Shown here: one piece after another, positions 1-8,813 of the stretch | Layout: every line of letters begins with the position of its first letter | Position numbering within the stretch: position 1 is the stretch's first letter | From: Nostoc sp. HK-01 | Lineage (GTDB): Bacteria; Cyanobacteriota; Cyanobacteriia; Cyanobacteriales; Nostocaceae | Direction of reading: 5' to 3' | DNA: 64,000 bases | Assembly (NCBI GenBank): GCA_003990705.1 | Contig: AP018318.1 | Span: 1,677,501 to 1,741,500 of the forward strand | Notes under the pieces: model-generated | The model's input: only the letters and a program-made list of their open reading frames with translations | The model's database searches: none | What the model was told of the DNA's origin: nothing | Position numbers and translations under genes: made by a program

Positions 1-223
1 TAAAATCAGATAATTCTGGTTATATTTGTGTTGCCTCTCATATTCGCTATTATCGCTGGAGAGTACAGCAATATTAAAATTACAGACTATGTAAGCAGTT
101 GAAAATTTACACCATTAATTGTTTCTTTAACCCAAAAAAAGCCAAAGTCAAATCTCAAAGTTTCTGTAACGGAAGAATAACTTACCCAAATTTTTGAGAT
201 ATTGACTTCCATGAATGCGAATC

Positions 224-2099
224 AGGAGAAAGGATTGTGAAATTACACTGGTTACTACCCGGTACGGTTGGGATGATCTGCTTACTGTCTTCGCCAGCTT
301 TGGCGGCCAGACTGGAGTCCTGGCGGTTTGATGCCAAGCAAAACCGTCTGGAATTTAATACTTCTGGGGGTGTCCAACCCAAAGCACAACTCATTTTCAA
401 TCCCACACGCCTGGTTATTGATTTACCAGACACAACCTTTGGCAGACCACAGTTAACACAACCTGTAGGTGGGGCAGTTCGGGCTATCCGTGTTGGTCAG
501 TTTGAACCCCAAACAGCCCGCATAGTCGTAGAACTGGCTCCTGGTTATACTCTTGACCCTCAAGGGATAAAATTTGTTGGGGTAACTGCCAGTCGGTGGA
601 CAGTACAATTGCCTAGACCAAGACTAGAACCTGTAAACTCTTCCGCAAATAATGTTTACAACGTAGTCACCACTCTTGACTCAGACACAAGACCACCGTT
701 ACCGAGAGTTGTCAGTAGCACACAAAGCACAACTCAAATCGACAGTTTACAAGTGACAGGAGATGGTTTTTTTGTTCGGACAAATGGTGGTAATCCCCAA
801 GTGAGAGTAAATCGTAGCCGCGATCGCTCTACGATTTTTATGGATATCTCTGGCGCAACTCTATCAGCAAGTTTGGCGCAGCGAGACCTCAGCGTTAACA
901 GGCATGGTGTGAGCCGTGTAGAATTCACCCAACTGCAAACTAGTCCACCCGCAGTCCGTATGACTTTACGGGTAGAGAAAAATAGCCCTGACTGGCGAGC
1001 AACTAGAAGTGGTAGTACTGGATTGGTAGTTCTGCCTAATCGGTTTGCTACATTACCCGGAAATAACTCTAACAACTCTTCTGATAACCAACCAGAATTT
1101 TCTCCCCCTAATCGCCGAATTGTTACTGATGAAGCAGCAACAATTCAAGCAGTTGAACTGTCTGATGATGGTAAGCAACTACTCATTAGAGCCAACCAAA
1201 CTATAAATGCTAGGGGTGGATGGGACAGAACCTCTGGTTTGTATCGCATCACCATTAATAATGCTAAATTAGCGCCTCGAATTAAAGGCCCGACTTTTAA
1301 CGCCAATAGTCCAATTCTGCGGGTACGCCTGCAAACGCCAGATGCTGACACGGTAGTGATTTTAGTTCAACCTGCGGCTGGAGTACAAGTTGGGCAAATT
1401 AACCAAAACGACGACCAAGTAACACTACAATTACAAGGTTCTCGCCGAGTCGTGGCACTTCCAGGTACACTGCCTTTTCCTTCAGGACAAAGTCAATTAC
1501 CAGATCCTAATGAAAATCCCCGTTCCATACCGCAGCCAGGAACACGCCCCTTACCCAGAGGAAAGGTAGTAGTTGTCATTGACCCAGGACACGGTGGCAA
1601 AGATTCCGGAGCCATTGGGATTGGTGGCATTCGGGAAAAGGATATTATTCTCCCCATCGGGAGAAAGGTAGCTGACATTCTTCAGCAAAACGGTGTGCAG
1701 GTAATTATGACGCGGAGTTCTGACTATTTTGTGACTCTTCCAGGAAGAGTACAGTTGGCAGAAAGAGCTAATGCTGATGTATTCGTCAGTATCCACGCTA
1801 ATTCCGCAGGTGCAGGTCGTCCAGATGTCAGTGGTTTAGAGACTTATTATTATGACAGTGGTTTGGGTCTAGCTCGTGTTGTCCATAGCAGCATTTTGCA
1901 AAGTCTGAATGTGAGAGATCGGGGAGTGCGCCGAGCCAGATTTTTTGTCCTGAGAAAAAGTTCTATGCCTTCGATTCTTGTTGAAACAGGTTATTTAACT
2001 GGTCGAGAGGACATTGCCAAGCTACGCAGTTCAGCTTATCAAAATCAAATGGCAGAAGCGATCGCCCGTGGTGTACTCCAGTACCTCCGACGCAGATAA
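224..2099 (+). CDS. amiC1: N-acetylmuramoyl-L-alanine amidase, AmiC type (first of tandem pair)
   Basis: Zn-dependent amidase that cuts the bond between MurNAc and the stem peptide of peptidoglycan in the periplasm. In filamentous cyanobacteria AmiC proteins act at septa, including nanopore formation for cell-cell exchange. The coding start is GTG at 237; the entry begins at its Shine-Dalgarno AGGAG (224-228), 8 nt upstream. A signal peptide (about residues 1-23, ending SSPALAA) is followed by repeated AMIN-like beta domains in the first 400 residues, a Pro-rich linker, and an Amidase_3 domain from about residue 445. Expected zinc and catalytic residues are visible: H452 in DPGHGG, E467 in REKD, H520 in SIHAN, E583 in VETGYLTG. 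It is 620 residues, full length. A close paralogue follows at 2614 with a similar leader. The function call is firm; numbering within the pair follows Anabaena usage. Confidence 0.95.
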
Positions 2100-2170
2100 A
2101 TCATCGTCAAACTTTAGTAAATATACTTAACTACTCTAATGAATAATTAATTGCTATATCTGGTTAATAG

Positions 2171-2197
2171 TAATCTTGCTGATCGCAAGCAAGATTA
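2171..2197. repeat. Hairpin downstream of amiC1
   Basis: Perfect 10-bp inverted repeat (arms 2171-2180 TAATCTTGCT and 2188-2197) with a 7-nt loop. There is no T-run after it, so it is more likely an RNA 3'-end stabiliser or dispersed palindrome than a terminator on its own. It sits 30 nt before a second hairpin that does look terminator-like. Confidence 0.5.
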
Positions 2198-2226
2198 GCC
2201 TGTAATCTCACGGTTAAAAATCTCTT

Positions 2227-2260
2227 GTTCTCACTTTTTTTGGAAGTGAGAACTAATTTT
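2227..2260 (+). terminator. Probable intrinsic terminator after amiC1
   Basis: Perfect 10-bp stem (arms 2227-2236 GTTCTCACTT and 2244-2253) with a T-rich loop, followed by TAATTTTTG. It lies 128 nt after the amiC1 stop, so amiC1 and amiC2 are probably transcribed separately, at least in part. Confidence 0.55.
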
Positions 2261-2613
2261 TGACGATGAGTAGATACATTTAAATATCATATTGTTTTCA
2301 AAATGCTAAATTAAGTGTCACCACCTTTACCAGAATCTATTGATAGTAGCAATAACTTTTTGGGTACATTGATTATCAGCCATCAAATAACTCAACACTA
2401 ATCCATACTGATTTTACGTATATTGACTGAAAGTATTTATTGTCTTGAATGCCAGCACAAAATTGCTGGTTGCTACGGAAGTTCTGATGAGCAGTGTCCA
2501 CTATGCAGACTTCTGGAATTAAAGCTAAGTTTGGCGGTGACGGTGTGAGGATTTACCAATAGATACGTGGACATATTGACGGCTTCTATGAACGCGAATT
2601 AGGAGAAATGACT

Positions 2614-4491
2614 GTGAAATTACACTGGTTACTAACCGGTACTATTGGAACTATCTTCTGGCTATCATCGCCTGCTTTAGCGGCGAAACTGGAGTCTTGG
2701 CACTTTGATGCCAAGCAAAACCGCTTGGAATTTAATACTTTGGGGGCTGTTCAACCCAAAGCTCAACTCATTTTCAATCCCACTCGTTTGGTTATTGATT
2801 TACCAGATACAGATTTTGGCAGACCCCAGTTAACACAACCAATAGGTGGAGCAGTTCGCTCAATTCGCGTAGGGCAATTTGACCCCCAGACGGCCAGAAT
2901 TGTCGTAGAATTAGCTCCCGGTTATACTATTGATCCCCAAGGGGTAAAATTTATTCCTACTACTGGTAGTCGTTGGTTAGTACAATTACCCACACCAACA
3001 GCAACGCCTATCACATCATCAGCAGATATTTCACTCCAATCAGAACCTCAAACCTTAGAAACCAGAGCTAATTCAGAATTTCCTTCCAGAAATATCTACT
3101 CTGTGGTTAAACCCGACCCAGTAACATCCAATAATCCTAGACCTTTGGGTAACACCCTCGCCGCTGTCACTCAAGTAGAAAGTTTTCGAGTTACTGGTGA
3201 TGGTTTTTTTGTGCGGACTAATGGTGGTAGTCCGCAAATTCAGGTGAACCGGAGTTCAGATAAACGCGCAGTTAATATCGAGATTACTGGTGCATCCTTA
3301 TCTCCTAGCTTGTTGCAACAAGATTTATCTGTGAATCGTTATGGTGTCAACCGGATTCAATTTTCCCAATTGCAAACAAGACAACCAACAGTCCGCATGA
3401 CTTTGTATGTGGATAAAAATAGCCCTGACTGGCGGGCAAGTACTAGCAGTATCGGTGGGTTTGTAATTATACCTAACCGAGTTGTGAGATTACCTGGTAA
3501 TAGTGATGCAAATCTCGTTGCGGAGGCGACTGACTCACCTGCAATTATTCAAGCAGTGGAATTAGCTGATAATGGTACTCAACTTTTAATCAGATCTAAC
3601 AGGCCTGTGTCTGCCAAAGGCGGGTGGGATAGATCTTCTGGTTTATTTCGGATTGCGATCGCCAATGCTAAGTTAGCCCCTAGAGTTATTGGGCCAGCTT
3701 TTAATGCCAATAGTCCCATTCTGCGGGTACGGTTGCAACCCCAAGAAGATTCCGTCAATATTTTGGTTCAACCCGCTTCAGGAGTGCAAATTGGGGAAGT
3801 CAACCAAATTAGTAATCAGTTGTTGGCTGTACAGTTACAACGCACTCACGCAATTACACCACCCATAGGTTTACCGCCTCTACCCTCAAGTAATGGTCAA
3901 TTACCAAACTCAAAGGACAATCCTCCACCAGCACCACGCCCAGTCCCCACAGGAAAACTGATAGTTGTGATTGACCCTGGACATGGTGGGAAAGACTCTG
4001 GCGCGCCTGGTTTGGGTGGACTATTAGAAAAAGATGTAATTTTACCAATTGGTAAACGGGTAGCGGCAATTCTAGAACGCAATGGTGTACAAGCAGTTCT
4101 CACCAGAGATGCTGACTTTTTCGTTGAACTTCAAGGACGGGTAGATATTGCTGAACGTGTCAATGCAACTTTATTTGTGAGTATTCATGCTAATTCTGTA
4201 GATAGTCGCCCTGATGTTAATGGCTTAGAAGTATATTATTACGATAGTGGTTATGGTTTGGCAGAAGTAGTTCGCAATACGATTCTGCAAGATATTGGCA
4301 CCATTAAAGACCGAGGAACACGGAAAGCAAGGTTTTATGTCTTGAGAAAAAGTTCTATGCCTTCGATTTTAGTAGAAACAGGTTATATGACTGGTCGGGA
4401 AGATAACCCTCGATTGGGTTCACCAGAATATCAAAATCGGATGGCAGAGGCGATCGCTCGTGGTATTCTCAAATACTTACGTCAAAGGTAA
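2614..4491 (+). CDS. amiC2: N-acetylmuramoyl-L-alanine amidase, AmiC type (second of tandem pair)
   Basis: Paralogue of the preceding gene with the same layout: signal peptide ending SSPALAAK, AMIN-like repeats, Pro-rich linker, and C-terminal Amidase_3 zinc domain starting with DPGHGG at about residue 454, then LEKD, SIHAN and VETGYMTG. An ATG at 2608 is in frame, but the AGGAG at 2601-2605 is only 2 nt from it and 8 nt from GTG 2614, exactly the spacing used in amiC1, and the proteins align from VKLHWLL. I therefore place the start at GTG 2614 (625 residues). In Anabaena and Nostoc the second AmiC is the one tied to cell communication and differentiation; that role is inferred here from the family and arrangement. 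Confidence 0.95.
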   Translation: MKLHWLLTGTIGTIFWLSSPALAAKLESWHFDAKQNRLEFNTLGAVQPKAQLIFNPTRLVIDLPDTDFGRPQLTQPIGGAVRSIRVGQFDPQTARIVVELAPGYTIDPQGVKFIPTTGSRWLVQLPTPTATPITSSADISLQSEPQTLETRANSEFPSRNIYSVVKPDPVTSNNPRPLGNTLAAVTQVESFRVTGDGFFVRTNGGSPQIQVNRSSDKRAVNIEITGASLSPSLLQQDLSVNRYGVNRIQFSQLQTRQPTVRMTLYVDKNSPDWRASTSSIGGFVIIPNRVVRLPGNSDANLVAEATDSPAIIQAVELADNGTQLLIRSNRPVSAKGGWDRSSGLFRIAIANAKLAPRVIGPAFNANSPILRVRLQPQEDSVNILVQPASGVQIGEVNQISNQLLAVQLQRTHAITPPIGLPPLPSSNGQLPNSKDNPPPAPRPVPTGKLIVVIDPGHGGKDSGAPGLGGLLEKDVILPIGKRVAAILERNGVQAVLTRDADFFVELQGRVDIAERVNATLFVSIHANSVDSRPDVNGLEVYYYDSGYGLAEVVRNTILQDIGTIKDRGTRKARFYVLRKSSMPSILVETGYMTGREDNPRLGSPEYQNRMAEAIARGILKYLRQR

Positions 4492-4688
4492 GATATACAG
4501 CCAGGCTTAAAATATAGTACAAGTTTTTAATTACTGTGTGGAAAGTCGCTTTAATTCTACAGACGCTGATTCTGATTCCTGAATTCGATTTGCTGAACTA
4601 CTGAACCACAAGGAATTTAGTAGTCAGTTCACAAATTGTCTGCTAAATTCTGTATTTTAAATGCCAAAACCTAAATCAATATCTGCCT

Positions 4689-5555
4689 GTGTATTCATCT
4701 TCTATTTTTGAAGCTAATCTTTACGATTTTTCTGATAAAGAACCTCAACGCGCCCCTATCGGCGTTTTTGACAGTGGTGTGGGTGGGCTGACGGTACTGC
4801 GACAAATTTACCGCCAACTACCAAATGAATCGATTATTTATTTTGGTGATACAGCCAGACTGCCCTACGGTATCCGTTCCCAAGCAGAAATTCTGCAATT
4901 TGTGCGCGAAATTCTCTGCTGGATGCAGCAGCAGCAAGTCAAAATGGTGGTGATGGCTTGTAACACCAGTTCTGCCCTCGCCTTAGAAATTGTCCGCCAA
5001 GAATTTAATATCCCTATCTTGGGCGTAATTCTCCCAGGCGCTAAAGCTGCTGTGCAACAAGGTAAGCGCATTGGTGTAATTGCTACCCCAGCCACTGCTA
5101 AAAGTAATGCTTATAAGCAAGCGATTTTGGAAATTGACCCAGAGGTACAAGTTTGGCAAGTTGGCTGTCCAGAGTTTGTGCCGTTAATTGAGCAGAATCG
5201 CATCCACGACCCTTACACTACTGAGGTAGCACGCTCTTATTTAGAGCCTTTACTTCAGCAAGAAATTGATACTTTAGTCTACGGCTGTACTCATTATCCT
5301 CACTTGGCACCAGTACTGCGATCGCTTCTTCCATCTCATGTTAAATTAGTTGACCCCGCTGTTCATGTTACAGCTGCTTGTAACCAAGATTTAGAGTTGC
5401 TGGGCTTAACTAATACCCACCCGCCATTACCAACTCGCTTTGTCGTTAGCGGTTGTCCACAACAATTCGCTCAGTCCGCAGTCCAGTGGCTAGGCCATAC
5501 CCCAATGGTTGAAGTCGTAGACTTAAATAGCACAGTAGTTTCTCAACTTACATAA
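4689..5555 (+). CDS. murI: Glutamate racemase
   Basis: Interconverts L- and D-glutamate to supply D-Glu for the peptidoglycan stem peptide in the cytoplasm. The family motifs are all present: FDSGVGGLTV near residue 27, YFGDTARLPYG, the first catalytic cysteine in MACNTSSA (C91) and the second in YGCTHYPHL (C200). It is 288 residues, with a somewhat longer N-terminus than many MurI proteins. The start is GTG at 4689 and no strong Shine-Dalgarno precedes it, so the first 15-20 residues are the least certain part. It lies 198 nt after amiC2 on the same strand, forming a cell wall cluster. Confidence 0.95.
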   Translation: MYSSSIFEANLYDFSDKEPQRAPIGVFDSGVGGLTVLRQIYRQLPNESIIYFGDTARLPYGIRSQAEILQFVREILCWMQQQQVKMVVMACNTSSALALEIVRQEFNIPILGVILPGAKAAVQQGKRIGVIATPATAKSNAYKQAILEIDPEVQVWQVGCPEFVPLIEQNRIHDPYTTEVARSYLEPLLQQEIDTLVYGCTHYPHLAPVLRSLLPSHVKLVDPAVHVTAACNQDLELLGLTNTHPPLPTRFVVSGCPQQFAQSAVQWLGHTPMVEVVDLNSTVVSQLT

Positions 5556-5563
5556 ATGAGAAT

Positions 5564-5628
5564 GAAGTATGAAGCCCAAGAATAAAATTCTATACTTCAT
5601 ACTTCATAATTCATAATTCATAATTCAG
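5564..5628. repeat. Heptameric repeat (STRR) with inverted arm after murI
   Basis: Five 7-nt units from 5594 to 5628 (ACTTCAT twice, AATTCAT twice, AATTCAG). A reversed arm GAAGTATGAAG at 5564-5574 pairs with 5595-5605 (11 bp), so the repeat can fold as a hairpin between the convergent ends of murI and the next gene. It belongs to the short tandemly repeated repetitive sequences known from heterocystous cyanobacteria. Confidence 0.8.
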
Positions 5629-5632
5629 TTGA

Positions 5633-5884
5633 CTATTGACTAATAACTATTGACTCTTGACTATTCACCACCTCAGTTACCTGTGATGTTATGGATACTT
5701 CCTGTTGATTTTTCTCATGATTTCTAGATAGAGAATCATGATAGAAAGATTTTTGACCACTGCGCTTTGCTAGTGCTAATAATAGATACACTGTGAATAA
5801 ATACCCAGCAGCTAAAATAAAAATCATCATAGGCATATTAGCGTAAATCATTGTTCTACCAGCTTTTTTCTCGAAAAATATCAA
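5633..5884 (-). CDS. Small single-span membrane protein, unknown function
   Basis: 83 residues (or 72 from the internal Met of MIYANMPMM). One hydrophobic segment covers about residues 18-39 (MMIFILAAGYLFTVYLLLAL), followed by a polar, Ser/Gln-rich tail. I do not recognise the family. The last codons overlap a GACTATTGACT-like heptad region (5630-5665), so the C-terminus may have been extended by repeat DNA. It is convergent with murI. The call as a gene rests on the well-formed membrane segment and its position; the start is uncertain because neither Met has a clear ribosome binding site. Confidence 0.55.
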   Translation of the reverse strand: MIFFEKKAGRTMIYANMPMMIFILAAGYLFTVYLLLALAKRSGQKSFYHDSLSRNHEKNQQEVSITSQVTEVVNSQESIVISQ

Positions 5885-7067
5885 ATTTCATACAACACGT
5901 AGAACTTCAACTAAGCAAGAAAATTCTTGATAGCCGTAGTTTGCTATGCTAAATTTGCCGTAGAGTTATAACGCTCTTCGGTAAACAAATGGAACTATTT
6001 AATTGACGTTATTTGCAGACAACACATACCACAACAGTTAATTTGCCCAGTAGCATAATTAACTGCGCTCCTCAGCAGTTTACTTAGTCTGCATTATTGT
6101 TTTTCATACCTCTGTGGTAGGATATACCACGACTTTCAGCGCAAGCTGTAAGCCGAAAGCGATTTCCCATAAGGATAGCGCCTAACTCCATCCCAAGAAG
6201 TTTACCTGCCACTACAAAATTACAAGAAATAATTCTCTTGGTTTTATTTTGTTGGCAATTAGCTATTCTGGATTCAAAACAACTTCAAGGTAACATCACT
6301 CAAAAGTGCTTTACCCGTACATTGTCAATACCTGAAAAATTTAAAATCCCTACATTTTAGCGTAACACAACCAACCTGACTTTTAAGCCAATCTTGAGGC
6401 TAAATTTTGAATTTTCTGAAAGGCTAAATTCACGGATAAAACGAATTTTTCTTTGATTAAAAATATTGTTTGTGTTTCATTTGATCATAAATAACAAAAA
6501 CTCAATATTCTACCAATGTAGTTATTATTACTTACAACAGGTAATGTTAAATATAAATTTATAGTAAAAATCAAAGATATATTTACCGAATTATGATTCT
6601 TGGGTTAGCCAGCGAAAAAATCTGATTTTTTGATACTTGTATATATACTTAGAATACTGAGAAAATCAGACAATTTCTGGTAAAAAAACATAGGCTACCC
6701 ATACAGAAACATCTCTAGATCAACCATCAAGAGAAATGATGATGAATAGGATAGCGATTGATCAAATTGCTGAAGACCGTCACAAGTGCCATTCAGTCTT
6801 TGTTCAAGATTTGGTGACACTCATTCATAAAATTAGTCTGAATTCTCAGATTTCTGGCTGAATTGCAAAAATTTTTTGTATGCAGCTAAAACTAACAAAA
6901 TTGCCTGTTAGCCTTGACAGCAGGGAGATAGCAGTCATTCCCAATAGCTCAGATAACAGCCAAGAAGCAAGGATTGTCTCAGCAAAACTTTGCGCTGGCA
7001 CAGGGTTATCTTAAAATGAGTATAGGATATGTAAACTTTCGTAACCTAAGCCAGAGTCCGGCCATCC
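5885..7067. other. 1.2-kb AT-rich gap before sds
   Basis: The longest stretch without a convincing gene. There is no RNA gene I can name. A 41-codon frame opens at 6737 with three ATGs in a row and closes at 6862, without a good ribosome binding site. The distal part should hold the sds promoter. The low coding density contrasts with both sides and would fit small RNA genes or a decayed gene. Confidence 0.5.
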
Positions 7068-8039
7068 ATGACCCCAGCTACCTCCCTGTTTACCCCTGTG
7101 GAAGCAGATTTGCAAATACTAGCCGATAACCTCAAGCAGCTAGTTGGCAATCGCCACCCCATTCTTTTTGCAGCCGCCGAACATCTGTTCGGAGCTGGGG
7201 GAAAGCGCATCAGACCAGCGATCGTCCTGCTGATATCGCGGGCGACAATGTTAGAAGAAGATATCACCCAGCGTCACCGCCGCCTAGCCGAAATCACAGA
7301 AATGATTCACACGGCCAGCCTAGTGCATGACGATGTGGTAGATGAATCGCAAATGCGCCGTGGCGTAGCGACTGTTCATAGCCTGTTTGGCAATCGTATT
7401 GCTGTACTAGCAGGTGACTTTCTGTTTGCTCAATCATCTTGGTATCTGGCAAACTTGGATAATTTAGAGGTTGTAAAACTCCTCTCAGAAGTCATCATGG
7501 ATTTAGCTACTGGAGAAATTCAGCAAGGTATGAACCGCTTTGATAGTAGCCTGGCCATTGAAACTTACCTGCAAAAGAGCTATTACAAAACTGCCTCACT
7601 AATTGCCAATAGTGCCAAAGCAGCGGGTTTACTAAGTGAAGTTCCCTCAGAAACAGCCCAGCATTTGTATAACTACGGGCGGAATCTTGGTTTAGCATTT
7701 CAAATTGTAGATGACATTTTAGATTTCACCAGTACTACAGATACTCTAGGTAAACCAGCAGGTTCTGACCTGAGAAGTGGTAATTTAACCGCACCTGTTT
7801 TATTTGCTTTAGAAGAGAAACCATATTTAGAAGTGCTAATTGAACGTCAGTTTGCTCAAGCAGAAGATTTAGAGCAAGCACTGGCATTAATTCAAGATAG
7901 TCGCGGGATACAGCAGGCGAGAGAATTAGCTGCACATCATGCCAAGTTAGCAGCTAAAGAGATTGAAATTTTGCCACCATCAGAATCACGCCAAGCCTTA
8001 ATTGACATCACTGAATATGTGCTGAGTCGACTTTATTAA
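7068..8039 (+). CDS. sds: Solanesyl (all-trans polyprenyl) diphosphate synthase
   Basis: Condenses isopentenyl diphosphate units onto an allylic primer to make the long prenyl tail of plastoquinone. Both Asp-rich motifs are present: DDVVD at residues 88-92 and DDILD at 215-219, with GGKRIRP at 44-50 for IPP binding. 323 residues matches the family. The annotation in cyanobacteria is solanesyl diphosphate synthase; chain length cannot be proven from sequence alone. It is a monocistron followed by a gene on the opposite strand. Confidence 0.92.
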   Translation: MTPATSLFTPVEADLQILADNLKQLVGNRHPILFAAAEHLFGAGGKRIRPAIVLLISRATMLEEDITQRHRRLAEITEMIHTASLVHDDVVDESQMRRGVATVHSLFGNRIAVLAGDFLFAQSSWYLANLDNLEVVKLLSEVIMDLATGEIQQGMNRFDSSLAIETYLQKSYYKTASLIANSAKAAGLLSEVPSETAQHLYNYGRNLGLAFQIVDDILDFTSTTDTLGKPAGSDLRSGNLTAPVLFALEEKPYLEVLIERQFAQAEDLEQALALIQDSRGIQQARELAAHHAKLAAKEIEILPPSESRQALIDITEYVLSRLY

Positions 8040-8124
8040 AAATTTTTGATTGTAAAGTTTTGATGTTGGAGTTGGGAGTAGGAAAATTTGGAGTGTATCC
8101 AAAAAATCCTAACTCCCAATTTTT

Positions 8125-8607
8125 TTAGGCAATATCAGGTGGTATTTGCCTCGATTGCTGGTGTGGTTTAAGCCTTTGTTTTAACTGCTTTTGAATCGTT
8201 TTTTCTAACTGAGTGCGCTGCACTTCAAAAGCATTATTCAGTGTACCCGGTGTTTCTAAAAAAACTATGCTATCTACGGGGTCTAGGGCGATTAATTGGA
8301 ACAAAATATGGGTGACAGCAATGGGTGTGGCCACCACTTGAGGGTCTCGCCCAGCAGATGAAATTAGGGAAACATCCTGTATGGTAGAAAAAGCGTAAAT
8401 CACCTGCTTCTCCAATCCAGGATCTGCACGGTGGCTCAATGTAGTTAAGACCCAGTTTCCCTCCTTTTGGAGAATATAGTACTGGGAGTGGCGTAATTGT
8501 TGAGCGATCGCGCGAAAAGCAGGAACAATTGCTGCAATAAGATGTGGTGAGATACCATCGCGGGGTGCATTGTCGATCAGCAATTGAATTTGTGTTTCTA
8601 AATCCAT
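8125..8607 (-). CDS. Conserved hypothetical protein, upstream of and antisense to the hetZ leader
   Basis: 160-residue soluble protein of unknown function. It is Gln- and Leu-rich, without signal peptide or membrane segment; the C-terminal part (TQLEKTIQKQLKQRL onwards) is likely helical or coiled coil. It lies between sds (convergent) and hetZ (divergent). A probable HetR-type site (8340-8355) and -10 box for hetZ are inside this coding region on the opposite strand, so the hetZ leader transcript would be antisense to the first half of this gene. I recognise it only as a conserved neighbour of hetZ. Confidence 0.7.
   Translation of the reverse strand: MDLETQIQLLIDNAPRDGISPHLIAAIVPAFRAIAQQLRHSQYYILQKEGNWVLTTLSHRADPGLEKQVIYAFSTIQDVSLISSAGRDPQVVATPIAVTHILFQLIALDPVDSIVFLETPGTLNNAFEVQRTQLEKTIQKQLKQRLKPHQQSRQIPPDIA
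8340..8385 (+). promoter_or_regulatory. Candidate HetR-dependent hetZ promoter
   Basis: GAGGGTCTCGCCCAGC at 8340-8355 contains GGG-N5-CCC with TCT in the spacer, the arrangement of the inverted repeat GAGGGTCTAACCCCTC that HetR binds upstream of hetP. A TATGGT -10-like box follows at 8380-8385. A start near 8390 would be about 425 nt before the hetZ ATG, in line with my memory of the long hetZ leader in Anabaena PCC 7120. The match is seen directly; function is inferred. Confidence 0.55.
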
Positions 8608-8813
8608 AATGACTTGTCAACGACTTTTAAGTAATGGCAATCACAGCAGGTCAAGGTGTGAACAATCCCCAGCAAATTGGGAATAATAAAATCAGCCATA
8701 TCCTCATTGCAGGATAGACCTGCGTTTAGCTTATCCGCAAAACACACAAAGCCAATACCTACCGTCGTACAGGTTGTTTCTATGTATGTTAGGGTCTTTT
8801 AAACACCGAGACT

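Larger units (their letters stand above)
2100..2607 (+). other. amiC1-amiC2 intergenic region
   Basis: 508 nt without a gene. It holds two hairpins at the amiC1 end and, just before amiC2, a leader resembling the amiC1 leader (a TATTGAC element, a near-identical ATG AA(T/C) GCGAA stretch and AGGAG). The duplication therefore included the 5' untranslated region. No other structure stands out. Confidence 0.5.

Noticed and set aside
6737-6862. 41-codon frame with three ATGs
   Set aside because: No good ribosome binding site, no recognisable family; reported only as part of the gap.
8791-8797. AGGGTCT close to the hetZ ATG as a HetR site
   Set aside because: It lacks a CCC half-site at the right spacing; the GGG-N5-CCC at 8340 is a better match.
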